DNA of 64,000 nt from Kaistella carnis (GCF_003860585.1 NZ_CP034159.1:2232001-2296000), one strand, 5' to 3'; numbered from the stretch's first letter, positions 44,119 through 53,194 are shown. Numbers and translations: made by a program. The notes: a model not told the origin generated them from the letters alone.

Positions 44119-45357
44119 ATGAAAAAAATAGTTTTAACAACAGCATTGTTAGCTGGTGTTCTTGCGCAAGCTGGAGGCTTTAGAGTTTCTTTACAAGGCG
44201 TTAAGCAATTAGCAATGGCTCACACCAGTGCTCATGCAGAGGACGCGAGTGTTACTTTCTTTAATCCTGCAGGAATGTCTTTTATTCCGGCTAAGTTAAG
44301 TATTGCAGCGGGTGGTTTCGGAGCGAAATCCAGCGTTACTTACCAAAATTTGTCAACCCTTGAATCTTTTGATACCGATAATCCACTAGGAACTCCACTT
44401 TATGCAGCAGTCGCTTATAAAGTGTTAGATAATGTTTCTGTCGGTTTCAATTTCTCTACCCCATTTGGAAGTACGATAGAGTGGCCTTCAGATTGGTCCG
44501 GTCGAGAAATCGTTCAGCGGTTAGAATTAAAAGCATTTTATTTTCAACCAATGGTTTCATTTAAATTGGCACCGTGGGCTTCAGTCGGAGGGAGTTATAT
44601 TTATGCAAAAGGAAGTGTGAACTGGGATAAAGCAGTGACCCAATTGGGAGGAAGCTTAAATCTTACGGATGATAAAGCTTCAGGAAGCGGTTTCGGTCTA
44701 GGATTTTATTTTCAGCCAAACGATAAATTGGATGTGAGCATCGCATACCGCTCCCCGATCGATATGGAGGCGGACAAAGGAGTTGTGAGTTTTAATATTT
44801 CGCCGGCTTTATATCCAAGTTTAGGTCTTGATGCTTCCGGTAAGGATTCTTTTAAAGCAACTTTACCTTTGGTAGATGAGTATACAATTGGAGCGACTTA
44901 TAAAATTACGCCAAAATGGATGATTTCCGGAGACTTTAATTATAGTGGTTGGGATCAATACAATAAACTTACTTTAGATTTCGCAAATGCACCAATCGGT
45001 AACCAGCCGACTGATCCAACAGTATTAGTAAGTCCGAAGAATTTCAAAAGCACACAGACTTGGAGAGTGGGTACTCAATATCAAATCAACGATATGTTTG
45101 CAGCACGTGCAGGATATTATTATGATGAGTCACCATATACTGATGAAAATTTTCAAGCAGAAACACCATCTTTCGACTCTAATGTTGTAACCGCTGGGGT
45201 AGGAATCAACCTTATGAAAGGATTTGGAGTAGATATCGCCGGTGGAATTGCATTCCCAAAAAGCAGACTGGTGAATAACAGTAATACTGATTTCTACGGA
45301 CAAGCGAAAGCGAAAGCGTATTACTTTGGTTTAGGTTTGTCATATAACGCATTTTAA
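44119..45357 (+). CDS. OmpP1/FadL-family outer-membrane transporter
   Basis: The 412-residue protein has a signal peptide (1-19, ending LAQAGG). The family N-terminal hatch follows: GFRVSLQGVKQLAMAHTSAHAEDASVTFFNPAGM in outline, with the NPAG motif. The rest is an even beta-barrel ending in LSYNAF. FadL-like proteins let long-chain fatty acids or other hydrophobic molecules cross the outer membrane. The next gene, a GDSL lipoprotein 14 bp downstream, may release such substrates. Confidence 0.9.
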   Translation: MKKIVLTTALLAGVLAQAGGFRVSLQGVKQLAMAHTSAHAEDASVTFFNPAGMSFIPAKLSIAAGGFGAKSSVTYQNLSTLESFDTDNPLGTPLYAAVAYKVLDNVSVGFNFSTPFGSTIEWPSDWSGREIVQRLELKAFYFQPMVSFKLAPWASVGGSYIYAKGSVNWDKAVTQLGGSLNLTDDKASGSGFGLGFYFQPNDKLDVSIAYRSPIDMEADKGVVSFNISPALYPSLGLDASGKDSFKATLPLVDEYTIGATYKITPKWMISGDFNYSGWDQYNKLTLDFANAPIGNQPTDPTVLVSPKNFKSTQTWRVGTQYQINDMFAARAGYYYDESPYTDENFQAETPSFDSNVVTAGVGINLMKGFGVDIAGGIAFPKSRLVNNSNTDFYGQAKAKAYYFGLGLSYNAF

Positions 45358-45371
45358 GATTTAATTTAATT

Positions 45372-46925
45372 ATGAAAAAAATATTAATATCAACAATTGC
45401 TGTTTCAGCATTGTTTTTTACAGTAAGCTGTAACACAGATTTTGATAACGACGTAAGCAATGTTGTTGTGACAAACGGAGATGCTGACTTTTCAAAGTAT
45501 GTTGCTTTAGGAAACTCCCTCACAGCTGGTTACAGAGATAATGCACTTTATGCTGACGGTCAAATGGAATCATACCCAAGTATGATCGCTCAACAGATGA
45601 TGTTAACAGGAGGTGGAGCTTTTACACAACCTTTAATGGCTGACAATAATGGTGGCCTTCTTTTCAATACAGGTGCCGGAACAGTTCAGATCGCTAATAC
45701 AAAAATATATATTAACGATTTTATAGATGGTGCTCCAGATTTGAAGAACGCGAATAACAATGTTGCTACCACATTAGTAAATACGGTTTTAACAGGTCCT
45801 TTTAATAATATGGGGGTACCTGGCGCAAGAGTGTCGCATTTACTCGCACCCGGTTATGGAAATCCTGCTGGTATTTTGGCAAAGACTGCAAATCCTTATT
45901 TCGTAAGATTTGCTTCGTCTCCAAATACTTCAATTCTGGCCGATTTTGTAGCGCAAAGTCCGACTTTCTTCTCTTTATGGATAGGAAGTAACGATGCCTT
46001 GCTCTATGCTTTGGCAGGTGGAGATTCGACTATAGAGGCTTTAACTCCAGCTGCGGAGTTCGCAACGTATTACAATATGGTAATTAACCAAATTTCTACA
46101 GGAACTACTGCGAAAGGTGTTATTGCTAATATCCCAAATGTAACTTCAATTCCATCATTAACTACATTCCCTTACAATCCATTAACTGCGAAGGTATTAG
46201 GGCAAGGAGATATTGCAGCGGGTGAAGCAAATATTGACGCTTTAAATGCACAATTGTACGGCCCATTGAACCAAATTTTAACTGCATTCTCTGCAGGAGA
46301 TCGAATTAAACCATTGTCAAAAACCGGAGCTAACCCAATGCTTATTAAGGATGAAAGCCTTCCAAACCTGGGTGCACAAATTACTGCAGCAGCATCAGCT
46401 TCTGGTAATCCAACGCTTATGGCTTTGGCTGGATATTTAGGTGCGGTTTACGGACAGGCGAGACAAACGAAACCTGGCGATCTAACCCCCTTAACTACGA
46501 AGGCAGCACTGGGAACATTAGAAACCTTGCCTCCAGGAATTCCTGCATCTTTAGCTTCAAGAGGAATTGCTTATCCTTTTGCAGACAAATATGTATTAAC
46601 TTCAACAGAGGTTGAAGAGGTAAACACAACCATTGCAGCATATAATCAGGTGATCAAAAATGCCGCAGATGGTAAAGGTTATGCTTTCGTTGATGCGAAT
46701 GCGAAAATGATTGAGTTGGCATCTGCCTCCGGAATCCAGTGGGATGGTGTTAGGTATACCTCTAAATTTGTGACCGGTGGAACATTCTCTTTAGATGGAG
46801 TACATCTTACAGGAAGAGGATATGCCTTAATTGCTAATGAATTTATGAAAGAGATTAACAAGAAGTATAATTCTAATTTACCAATGGTAAATGTTAATAG
46901 CTATAGCGGAGTAACATTCCCATAA
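45372..46925 (+). CDS. SGNH/GDSL-type hydrolase lipoprotein
   Basis: The 517-residue protein has a lipobox (VSCN, Cys20), followed by an acidic stretch DFDND just after the Cys. That fits the Bacteroidota lipoprotein export signal for the cell surface. The SGNH block I is FVALGNSLTAGYR in form (ALGNSLTAG, Ser nucleophile), block III is IGSNDALL (Asn) and block V is LDGVHLTGRGY (Asp-x-x-His). It is likely a surface esterase or lipase. It is co-transcribed with the FadL-like gene and ends before a strong terminator. Confidence 0.88.
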   Translation: MKKILISTIAVSALFFTVSCNTDFDNDVSNVVVTNGDADFSKYVALGNSLTAGYRDNALYADGQMESYPSMIAQQMMLTGGGAFTQPLMADNNGGLLFNTGAGTVQIANTKIYINDFIDGAPDLKNANNNVATTLVNTVLTGPFNNMGVPGARVSHLLAPGYGNPAGILAKTANPYFVRFASSPNTSILADFVAQSPTFFSLWIGSNDALLYALAGGDSTIEALTPAAEFATYYNMVINQISTGTTAKGVIANIPNVTSIPSLTTFPYNPLTAKVLGQGDIAAGEANIDALNAQLYGPLNQILTAFSAGDRIKPLSKTGANPMLIKDESLPNLGAQITAAASASGNPTLMALAGYLGAVYGQARQTKPGDLTPLTTKAALGTLETLPPGIPASLASRGIAYPFADKYVLTSTEVEEVNTTIAAYNQVIKNAADGKGYAFVDANAKMIELASASGIQWDGVRYTSKFVTGGTFSLDGVHLTGRGYALIANEFMKEINKKYNSNLPMVNVNSYSGVTFP

Positions 46926-46951
46926 CAGTTTGTTAAAAATCATTTAATAAT

Positions 46952-46988
46952 AAAACCACTTGAATCCTTCGAGTGGTTTTATTTTTTT
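46952..46988 (+). terminator. Terminator of the FadL/GDSL operon
   Basis: AAAACCACTTGAA (46952-46964) pairs with TTCGAGTGGTTTT (46968-46980) with one G-U pair and a 3-nt loop, followed by ATTTTTTT. Confidence 0.92.
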
Positions 46989-46995
46989 AAATTTG
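46988..46995 (+). promoter_or_regulatory. Candidate prs promoter, -7 box
   Basis: TAAATTTG lies 21 bp before the prs ATG, immediately after the upstream terminator T-run. Confidence 0.6.
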
Positions 46996-47016
46996 CACAT
47001 CTAAAAAAAAGTAAAA

Positions 47017-47955
47017 ATGGCTGATCAGGCAAGTTATCTATTCTCTACCAGGACAAGTAAAGTTTTGGCAGAGAGAATTGCTCACTTTTATGGGCAGGAA
47101 ATGGGGAAAATTAATTTCCAGGAATTTAGTGATGGGGAATTCGAGCCCGTATTAGATGAATCTGTTCGTGGTGGACGGGTTTTTTTGATTGGATCCACTT
47201 TTCCACCGGCAGACAATCTTTTGGAATTATTACTTATGATCGATGCCTCTAAAAGAGCATCTGCGAAAAGCATCACGGTGGTTTTACCTTACTACGGTTT
47301 GGCAAGACAAGACCGTAAAGACCAGCCCAGAGCGCCAATCGGTGCGAAGTTAGTCGCAAACCTTCTTACCGCAGCAGGAGCAACCCGCATTATGACTATG
47401 GATCTGCATGCAGATCAAATTCAGGGATTCTTTGAAATACCGGTAGATCATTTGTATGCTTCAACAATTTTCATCGATTACATTAAGCAGTTAAATTTAG
47501 AAGACCTTACCATTGCGTCACCAGATATGGGTGGAGCGAAAAGAGCGAAAAACTACGCAAGTCACTTGAGTGCCGAAGTGGTAATCGCTTACAAAGAAAG
47601 AAAAAAAGCAAATGTTGTAGAAGAAATGTTTTTGATCGGTCATGTTGAAGGAAGAAACGTAATCCTTATTGATGATATGATCGATACAGCAGGAACACTT
47701 TGCAAAGCGGCAGACATTCTGATGGCGAACGGAGCAAAAAGTGTACGTGCCATGGCGACCCACGGTGTACTTTCCGGAAAAGCCTATGAAAACATTCAGA
47801 ATTCAAAACTTTCGGAAGTGATCGTGACCGATACTATTCCGATTAAAACAGAATTATCATCAAAGATCAAAGTATTGTCTTGTGCCGAACTTTTTGCAGA
47901 TGTGATGAAAATGGTTCATCAGCACAAATCAATTAGTGATAAATTCATTATTTAA
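47017..47955 (+). CDS. prs: Ribose-phosphate pyrophosphokinase
   Basis: The 312-residue protein is full length. It has the N-terminal FSDGEFEPVLDESVRG block and the DLHADQIQGFF signature with Mg2+ and ATP ligands. It also carries the PRPP loop DDMIDTAGT. It makes PRPP from ribose 5-phosphate and ATP for nucleotide, His and Trp synthesis. The rpiB product earlier in the window supplies its substrate. It is followed by rplY at 48 bp, which has its own -7 box. Confidence 0.97.
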   Translation: MADQASYLFSTRTSKVLAERIAHFYGQEMGKINFQEFSDGEFEPVLDESVRGGRVFLIGSTFPPADNLLELLLMIDASKRASAKSITVVLPYYGLARQDRKDQPRAPIGAKLVANLLTAAGATRIMTMDLHADQIQGFFEIPVDHLYASTIFIDYIKQLNLEDLTIASPDMGGAKRAKNYASHLSAEVVIAYKERKKANVVEEMFLIGHVEGRNVILIDDMIDTAGTLCKAADILMANGAKSVRAMATHGVLSGKAYENIQNSKLSEVIVTDTIPIKTELSSKIKVLSCAELFADVMKMVHQHKSISDKFII

Positions 47956-47977
47956 AATAATAATTTATATCTTTGCA

Positions 47978-47985
47978 CCCTTAAA
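47978..47985 (+). promoter_or_regulatory. Candidate rplY promoter, -7 box
   Basis: TATCTTTG matches TAnnTTTG and lies 18 bp upstream of the rplY ATG. It suggests rplY can be expressed separately from prs. Confidence 0.6.
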
Positions 47986-48003
47986 ATTTTTTAATATATT
48001 ATA

Positions 48004-48645
48004 ATGAAATCAATTACAATTCAAGGTACAAAAAGAGAAAGCGTGGGCAAAAAGTCTACTAAAGCTTTACGTGATGCTGAATTAGTTCCTTGTGTTGTTT
48101 ACGGAGGTGCTGAAACTTTAAATTTTTCTGCTGAAGAAAGATCTTTCAAAGGTTTGGTATATACTCCTGAAGCACACACGGTATCTATTGAGGTTGACGG
48201 AAAAACCATTCCAGCTGTTCTTCAGGACATCCAATTCCACCCAATTACAGATAAGATCTTGCATGCTGATTTCTATCAGTTGTCAGATGATAAGCCAGTA
48301 GTGATGGAGGTTCCGGTAAAACTTACAGGACGTTCAAAAGGTGTTGTTGCCGGTGGTGCAATGAGACAGTCTTTCAGAAAATTGAAAGTAAAAGCAATCC
48401 CAGGAAACTTGCCAGACGAAATCGTGGTAGATGTTACTCCATTAAAGATTGGAAGCAAACTTTATGTTGGCGATATCAAAGCGGAAGGATTCTCTTTCAT
48501 GCATCCAGACAACGCAGTTGTAGTAGCTGTTAAGATGTCTAGAACTGCAATGAAAGGTGGCGCTGCTGCTGCAGATGACGATGATGAAGAAACTGCTACA
48601 GCAGAAGGAGATGCTCCTGCAGCTGATGCTACAAGTGCTGAATAA
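48004..48645 (+). CDS. rplY: 50S ribosomal protein L25 / general stress protein Ctc
   Basis: The 213-residue protein has the N-terminal L25 domain ([26 protein letters not shown], 5S rRNA-binding) and the TL5/Ctc-type beta domain with HADFYQL and [10 protein letters not shown]. The C-terminal 30 residues are a low-complexity Asp/Glu/Ala tail ([13 protein letters not shown]), common in Bacteroidota L25. It follows prs, a frequent pairing. Its terminator T-run has been hit by an IS256-family element. Confidence 0.95.
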   Translation: MKSITIQGTKRESVGKKSTKALRDAELVPCVVYGGAETLNFSAEERSFKGLVYTPEAHTVSIEVDGKTIPAVLQDIQFHPITDKILHADFYQLSDDKPVVMEVPVKLTGRSKGVVAGGAMRQSFRKLKVKAIPGNLPDEIVVDVTPLKIGSKLYVGDIKAEGFSFMHPDNAVVVAVKMSRTAMKGGAAAADDDDEETATAEGDAPAADATSAE

Positions 48646-48672
48646 ATAGTTCTCACTATAAAATTGAAGAAG

Positions 48673-48705
48673 CCGTCTCAAAATAAAATTTGAGGCGGTT
48701 TTTTT
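48673..48705 (+). terminator. rplY terminator (interrupted just after the T-run by an IS element)
   Basis: CCGTCTCAAA (48673-48682) pairs with TTTGAGGCGG (48689-48698) with one G-U pair, followed by TTTTTTT. The 8-bp IS target begins at 48702. An inverted near-copy of this terminator lies at 51756-51789. Confidence 0.88.
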
Positions 48706-48709
48706 ATTT
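48702..48709 (+). repeat. Target-site duplication, left copy (IS256-family element)
   Basis: TTTTATTT directly precedes the left inverted repeat and is repeated exactly at 50078-50085. Confidence 0.75.
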
Positions 48710-50077
48710 GGTAGTGTTTCACTAACTGTGTAAGTTGAAAAGTTATTCTGAAAAATTTTGAGCCTTCAAAAGCTCAAAACTTTTTCGGAAATAACTTTTT
48801 ACTATTTTTAAACTTTATACAGTTATGATCGACAAAGAAGAATTATTAAACAACAAGGATTTCTACAAATCCTTCAAGAGTGGAGAAGATTTAACCTCTT
48901 TCTTCAAAACAATGCACAAACGAGCCGTAGAACATATGCTCGAAGCCGAATTAGATGACCATCTGGATACCGAGAAACATCAAAAAACAAAAGACGGAAA
49001 TTATCGCAATGGCCATCAAACCAAGAAGATAAAAACCTCTTTTGGCGAAGATGAAATTAAAGTTCCGCGGGATAGGGAAAGTACTTTTGAGCCAGCCTTA
49101 GTTCCCAAAAGGCATAATATTATTGAAGGTTTGGAAAATGTTATCATCTCATTTTATGCCAAAGGAATGAGTGTAAGTGATATTGAAGATCAGATCAAGG
49201 AAATGTATGATTTTGATGTTTCAACATCCACAATATCCAGGATTACCAATGCGGTTTCCAGTGAGATTGTCGCTTGGCAAAATCGGCCACTAGAGGATTT
49301 ATACCTCATTGTTTGGATGGATGGAATTGTTTTTAAAGTCCGTGAGAACTCAAAAGTTATCAACAAAACCATTTATCTTGCCGTTGGTTTAAGACGGGAT
49401 GGAAGAAAAGAAGTTCTGGGAATGTGGCTTGGAAAAAACGAAAGTTCCAGTTTTTGGATGAGCGTTTTAACTGACATAAAAGCACGTGGCGTAGAAGATA
49501 TACTGATCACTGCAACGGATAATCTCAATGGATTTACCCAAACTATTCGCAGTGTTTTCCCACAATCTCAAACTCAGATCTGCGTGGTGCATCAGATTAG
49601 AAATGCTTGTAAATACGTAGTTTGGAAGGACAGAAAAGCCTTTACTTCCGACATGAAACACATTTACAACGCTCCCACCAAGCAAGCCGCAGAAGCCGCC
49701 TTAAATGATTTTGCAGAAAAATGGGAATCTAAATATTCGTATGCCATCAAATCCTGGAGAGATAATTGGGATGAATTAACGGTATTTTTCGAATTTCCGG
49801 TGGAAATCCGTAAAATCATTTACACCACCAATTTAATAGAAAATCTCAACGGAAAAATAAGAAAATATACTAAAAATAAAATGTCTTTTCCTACTGATGA
49901 TGCGGTTTTAAAGTCAGTTTTCCTTGCCTTAAGAGAAGCAACAAAAAAATGGACAATGCCGATTCGAGATTGGGGAATCGTATTAAATCAATTTATGCTT
50001 ATATTTGAAGAAAGGCTCAAGTTATAAAAAACTCAAGTCTTAAACTTTTCAACTTACACACTTTGCGGGACAGTGTC
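48710..50077 (+). mobile_element. Complete IS256-family insertion sequence, 1368 bp
   Basis: The element is delimited by imperfect 35-bp terminal inverted repeats. The inner 18 bp, TGTGTAAGTTGAAAAGTT, is identical at both ends (48727-48744 and 50043-50060), and 9 of the outer 17 positions also match. Both 18-mers sit exactly 17 bp from the element ends, which are flanked by an 8-bp duplication, the usual size for this family. One intact transposase gene lies inside. A hairpin TTTTGAGC/GCTCAAAA (48756-48779) near the left end may block read-in transcription. Confidence 0.92.
48825..50027 (+). CDS. IS256-family transposase
   Basis: The 400-residue protein is full length for this Mutator-type family. 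The DDE residues fit Asp in [10 protein letters not shown], Asp in ATDNLNGF and Glu in [16 protein letters not shown]. The N-terminal [18 protein letters not shown] block is typical. The frame is intact, so the element is potentially active. It catalyses cut-out or copy transposition of the surrounding insertion sequence. Confidence 0.96.
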   Translation: MIDKEELLNNKDFYKSFKSGEDLTSFFKTMHKRAVEHMLEAELDDHLDTEKHQKTKDGNYRNGHQTKKIKTSFGEDEIKVPRDRESTFEPALVPKRHNIIEGLENVIISFYAKGMSVSDIEDQIKEMYDFDVSTSTISRITNAVSSEIVAWQNRPLEDLYLIVWMDGIVFKVRENSKVINKTIYLAVGLRRDGRKEVLGMWLGKNESSSFWMSVLTDIKARGVEDILITATDNLNGFTQTIRSVFPQSQTQICVVHQIRNACKYVVWKDRKAFTSDMKHIYNAPTKQAAEAALNDFAEKWESKYSYAIKSWRDNWDELTVFFEFPVEIRKIIYTTNLIENLNGKIRKYTKNKMSFPTDDAVLKSVFLALREATKKWTMPIRDWGIVLNQFMLIFEERLKL

Positions 50078-50085
50078 TTTTATTT
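50078..50085 (+). repeat. Target-site duplication, right copy
   Basis: TTTTATTT directly follows the right inverted repeat of the IS256-family element. Confidence 0.75.
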
Positions 50086-50153
50086 TCTGTTGTAAAGCGT
50101 TAAATTTTGATTATTTGTGATTTTTGCACATTAGGATAAAAATGTGCTCTTAC

Positions 50154-51707
50154 TTAAGCACTCTTTTTTCTTAGATTGTGTGCTAAAGCGTGTAATCCGA
50201 ACTCTAATTCCACTTTTTCTATTCCTTTGTGTGTAAAACGCTTGAAGTTCCGATTGGATTTGATATGTGCAAAGACGGGTTCTACATCCGCCGTGCGTTG
50301 TTTGCGTTTTATTTCTCCGATTTCACTCAAGATGTTTTCCCGAACTCTCTCCTTATGCCGTTCTAAATTTTGGTTGCGTTCTATTATTCTGTTTCCCTGG
50401 GCTTTATGGCAAGCCCCTCGCAGCGGACAACCGGTGCAGTTTTGAGCCTGGTACAGTGAACTTGTCTGAGCATAACCGCTTTTTGTTTTTCGATTTCGGT
50501 TGGTGATTTTATTCATCGGTTGCCCCATCGGACAGATATACTGATCGTTCTCTTCGTTATAATAAAGTTTATCGCGGTGAAAGTCTTCGTTGATTTTCTT
50601 TCTTTTCGATTTTAAAATACCCTGTTCCTTATCGAAGGTGTTGTATTTTACGAAGGTTTCTATATTTTTCTCTTCCAGAAAATCATAATTTTCTTCACTG
50701 CCGTAACCAGCATCAGCAGTAAGTTCTTCCGGCAAAAACTGATAAAGTTCTTCAAAAGTATTGAGATGTGGTTTAAGCGTATTTAAATCATTGGTGGTTT
50801 GGTGTAAAGTATAATGAATAACAAACTGGGATTCAGAACTTACCTGCACGTTGTAGGCGGGTTTAAGTTGACCATTCTGCATATGATCATCTTTCATGCG
50901 CATAAATGTGGCATCGGGATCGGTCTTACTATAACTGCCACGTCCGTCCAAAACCTTTTCCTGCTCCTGGTACTTATCCAGGTTCTGAGAAAAATTCTTT
51001 TGAATGTATCTTAATTTTGCCTTTGCTTTGGTGGATGCCTTCGGGTTTTTGCTGATGATCTCTTCTATTTTCTTGGCGGTCTTCTCTATTTTATCTTTAT
51101 CGATGGTTTTAAACTCCGGTGGTGTAGGATCGCTGTCTTCTTCCTCAGCAATGCTTTGGGCATAGTTCCACATTTGTTCAAGTTGTTCTGCCATCTTCTC
51201 TTTTCTGGTTTTAATGGCATTGCCCCAAACGAAGGTATATCTCCCGGCAATAGACTCTATCTTAGTTCCATCGGTAAAAACTTCTTTCAAGCTAACGAGT
51301 CCTTCCTCTGCTAATAACAGGACGACCTGTTTGAAAATGTCTTTGAAAATAGTCTTGAGTTTCTTGCTCCGAAAACGTGCGATGGTGTTATGGTCTGCGA
51401 CCTGTTGAGCGGACAACCACATAAAATTAATATTCTCACGCATCGCTTTTTCGATCTTCCTGCTGGAATACGTATTATCCATATAAGCGTAAACCATCAC
51501 CTTAAGCATCATCTTGGGATGAAAGCTCGGTTTGCCATCTTTACTATACTCTTCAATGAGCAATCGTAAATCCAGTTGTTCAATAATTCCATTAACGACC
51601 CGAACGGCATGATTTTCTGGAATCAATTCCTCGATTGATGGTGGGAATAACCAATTTTGTTGTTGGTTATAATCTTTAAATTTAATACTCATATAATTGA
51701 TTATCAA
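50154..51707 (-). CDS. IS1182-family transposase
   Basis: The 517-residue protein is full length and uninterrupted. It begins after a short lead with SIKFKDYNQQQNWLFPPSIEE and has the IS1182-type DUF772 N-terminal block (KPSFHPKMMLKVMVYAYMDN). It then carries the DDE transposase domain with FTDGTKIES, LTADAGYGSEENY and the late Glu in VELEFGLHALAHN. A Cys cluster (CTGCPLRGACHKAQG) is characteristic. The first ATG may be Met6 (MSIKFKDYN, 51692). I could not fix the ends of this element; they probably lie within 50086-50153 and 51708-51790. Confidence 0.93.
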   Translation of the reverse strand: MIINYMSIKFKDYNQQQNWLFPPSIEELIPENHAVRVVNGIIEQLDLRLLIEEYSKDGKPSFHPKMMLKVMVYAYMDNTYSSRKIEKAMRENINFMWLSAQQVADHNTIARFRSKKLKTIFKDIFKQVVLLLAEEGLVSLKEVFTDGTKIESIAGRYTFVWGNAIKTRKEKMAEQLEQMWNYAQSIAEEEDSDPTPPEFKTIDKDKIEKTAKKIEEIISKNPKASTKAKAKLRYIQKNFSQNLDKYQEQEKVLDGRGSYSKTDPDATFMRMKDDHMQNGQLKPAYNVQVSSESQFVIHYTLHQTTNDLNTLKPHLNTFEELYQFLPEELTADAGYGSEENYDFLEEKNIETFVKYNTFDKEQGILKSKRKKINEDFHRDKLYYNEENDQYICPMGQPMNKITNRNRKTKSGYAQTSSLYQAQNCTGCPLRGACHKAQGNRIIERNQNLERHKERVRENILSEIGEIKRKQRTADVEPVFAHIKSNRNFKRFTHKGIEKVELEFGLHALAHNLRKKSA

Positions 51708-51755
51708 TACTTAAAGATAGTAAAATTCTCTAAAACTGACAAATGTTAAACACAG

Positions 51756-51789
51756 AAAAAACCGCCTCAGTATTGAGACGGCTTCTTTT
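51756..51789 (-). terminator. Inverted near-copy of the rplY terminator
   Basis: On the minus strand CCGTCTCA pairs with TGAGGCGG (one G-U) and is followed by TTTTTT. The stem and its flanks (GAAGCCGTCTCAA, TGAGGCGGTTTTTT) equal those of the rplY terminator at 48.67 kb, but inverted. It would stop leftward transcription entering the IS1182 element; no leftward gene feeds it. Confidence 0.7.
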
Positions 51790-51882
51790 TTTAAGTGATA
51801 TCATAAACTGCAGACGTATTAAAATTCAAAAGCAATCTTGAAGTTCATTATTTTTATTATTTTTACTCTATAATTAATTACG

Positions 51883-52512
51883 GTGACCAAAAAACTCCTG
51901 CATCTCTATTTTCTGCTTTTCTTATCCTTCTGTTTCGGACAGCAGAATAAGGAGTTTAAAGAAGTCAAGAATTTCTACGACTATCAACGCTACATGCTCA
52001 ATAATGAGTTTAAAAAGAGATTCGATAAGGAGGTAAGTCCTGAACAGAAAATGACCGTAAAGAATGACTTTAAAGAGTTCATGCTGAAATTAGACAGTAT
52101 TCAGAATGCGGCGTTGTTAAATGCCTTAGTGCGGGTGAAAATAAGAGAGGATCTTAACGGGATTCAATTAAAAAATACCAATACCAAACAAACACCAAGC
52201 CCTAAAAAATCTGATCTGAGCAGCGATGCACAATATCCCGGAGGTTTTGAACTCATGCGCAAACAGCTCGTAGAGTCTTTCTATAGTGATGCTATTTTAG
52301 CAAATGAAAAAGTCCTGAAAACCAGTTTGGTTTTTGTGGTAGAAAAAGATGGATCGATCAGTTCTGTAAAAGCGGATGGCGATAATTTCACCTTCAACCG
52401 ACAGGCAGAGATTGCGCTATACCTTCTTCCGGAAAAATTTTCTCCCGCCTATGTTAAAGGAACTGCGGTAAGATACCGATTCCGATTGCCTCTAGCCATG
52501 AATTTCGATTAA
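51883..52512 (+). CDS. Exported protein with TonB C-terminal-like domain
   Basis: The 209-residue protein starts with GTG and has a signal peptide (about 1-19, FLSFCFGQ). The middle is helical and charged. The C-terminal part (about 112-209) looks like a TonB-C fold: YPGGFELMRKQLVESF, then LVFVVEKDGSISSVKAD, then ALYLLPEKFSPAYVKGTAVRYRFRLPLAM in outline. It lacks the usual N-terminal membrane anchor and Pro-rich spacer, so it is not a typical energy-transducing TonB. Its role is unknown. It lies just right of the insertion sequences and 64 bp ahead of a small barrel gene. Confidence 0.72.
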   Translation: MTKKLLHLYFLLFLSFCFGQQNKEFKEVKNFYDYQRYMLNNEFKKRFDKEVSPEQKMTVKNDFKEFMLKLDSIQNAALLNALVRVKIREDLNGIQLKNTNTKQTPSPKKSDLSSDAQYPGGFELMRKQLVESFYSDAILANEKVLKTSLVFVVEKDGSISSVKADGDNFTFNRQAEIALYLLPEKFSPAYVKGTAVRYRFRLPLAMNFD

Positions 52513-52576
52513 AAACTTATTTTAGTACCGAATTGGTTTCGTGTTGATTTTAAGTTTATATTTGAGAAAAATATTT

Positions 52577-53122
52577 ATGAAAGAAATTTTATTGATTGCA
52601 GCATTCGGTGCAGGATTTCTTAGCGTTCAAGGTCAGGAAATGTCGGGTGAAAGACAAAATGACGTTATGATCAGTCCCATCGAATTAATTGCCGGGCCCG
52701 CCCTTAATATTTCATACGAGCGACTTCTTAATGAAAATTCTGGTATTGGAGTAAATGTGGCTTACCTTTTAGATAACGCCGGCGATGATTCTGGTTTGCA
52801 ATCACAAATCTCCCCTTATTACCGAATGTATTTTGGTAAAAAATATGCCTCGGGCTTTTTTGTAGAAGGATTTGTGCCGATTACCACTTCAAATGATGGT
52901 AGGTACAATTACAATGTAGGTCCCGGCTATTTCGAAAGTTACTTTGTACCGGAAAAAAATACAACCGTTGGTATCGGTGTTAGTTTTGGTGGAAAATGGG
53001 TTGCTAGAAAAAATATTATTTTCGAAGCAAGTATTGGAATTGCCAGAAGATTCGGAATGGATAGCGACTATGATTCAGCAATCACAGGTAAAGGAATGCT
53101 TGGAATTGGTTACCGATTTTAA
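52577..53122 (+). CDS. Small outer-membrane beta-barrel protein
   Basis: The ATG at 52577 gives 181 residues with the signal peptide MKEILLIAAFGAGFLSVQGQ; an upstream TTG frame from 52541 lacks support. The mature part has alternating strands such as LNISYERLLNENSGIGVNVAYLL and a terminal YRF, as in small 8-strand OmpA/PagP-like barrels. It resembles DUF3575-type outer-membrane proteins. Function unknown. A terminator follows. Confidence 0.72.
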   Translation: MKEILLIAAFGAGFLSVQGQEMSGERQNDVMISPIELIAGPALNISYERLLNENSGIGVNVAYLLDNAGDDSGLQSQISPYYRMYFGKKYASGFFVEGFVPITTSNDGRYNYNVGPGYFESYFVPEKNTTVGIGVSFGGKWVARKNIIFEASIGIARRFGMDSDYDSAITGKGMLGIGYRF

Positions 53123-53141
53123 AAAGTAAAAACTATTTAAT

Positions 53142-53172
53142 AAAAGGTTTAGTTTTACACTGAACCTTTTTA
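53142..53172 (+). terminator. Terminator of the small barrel gene
   Basis: AAAAGGTTTAGT (53142-53153) pairs with ACTGAACCTTTT (53159-53170) with one G-U pair, followed by TATTTT. It lies 25 bp before tadA. Confidence 0.85.
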
Positions 53173-53194
53173 TTTTAAATGATAATCACCCAAA

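Noticed and set aside
50126..50147. Hairpin GCACATT/AATGTGC as the terminator of the IS1182 transposase
   Set aside because: In the direction of transcription the stem is followed by A residues rather than T residues.
48710..51790. Composite transposon formed by the two insertion sequences
   Set aside because: They belong to different families, carry no cargo between them, and the IS256 element has its own target duplication, so they are independent insertions.
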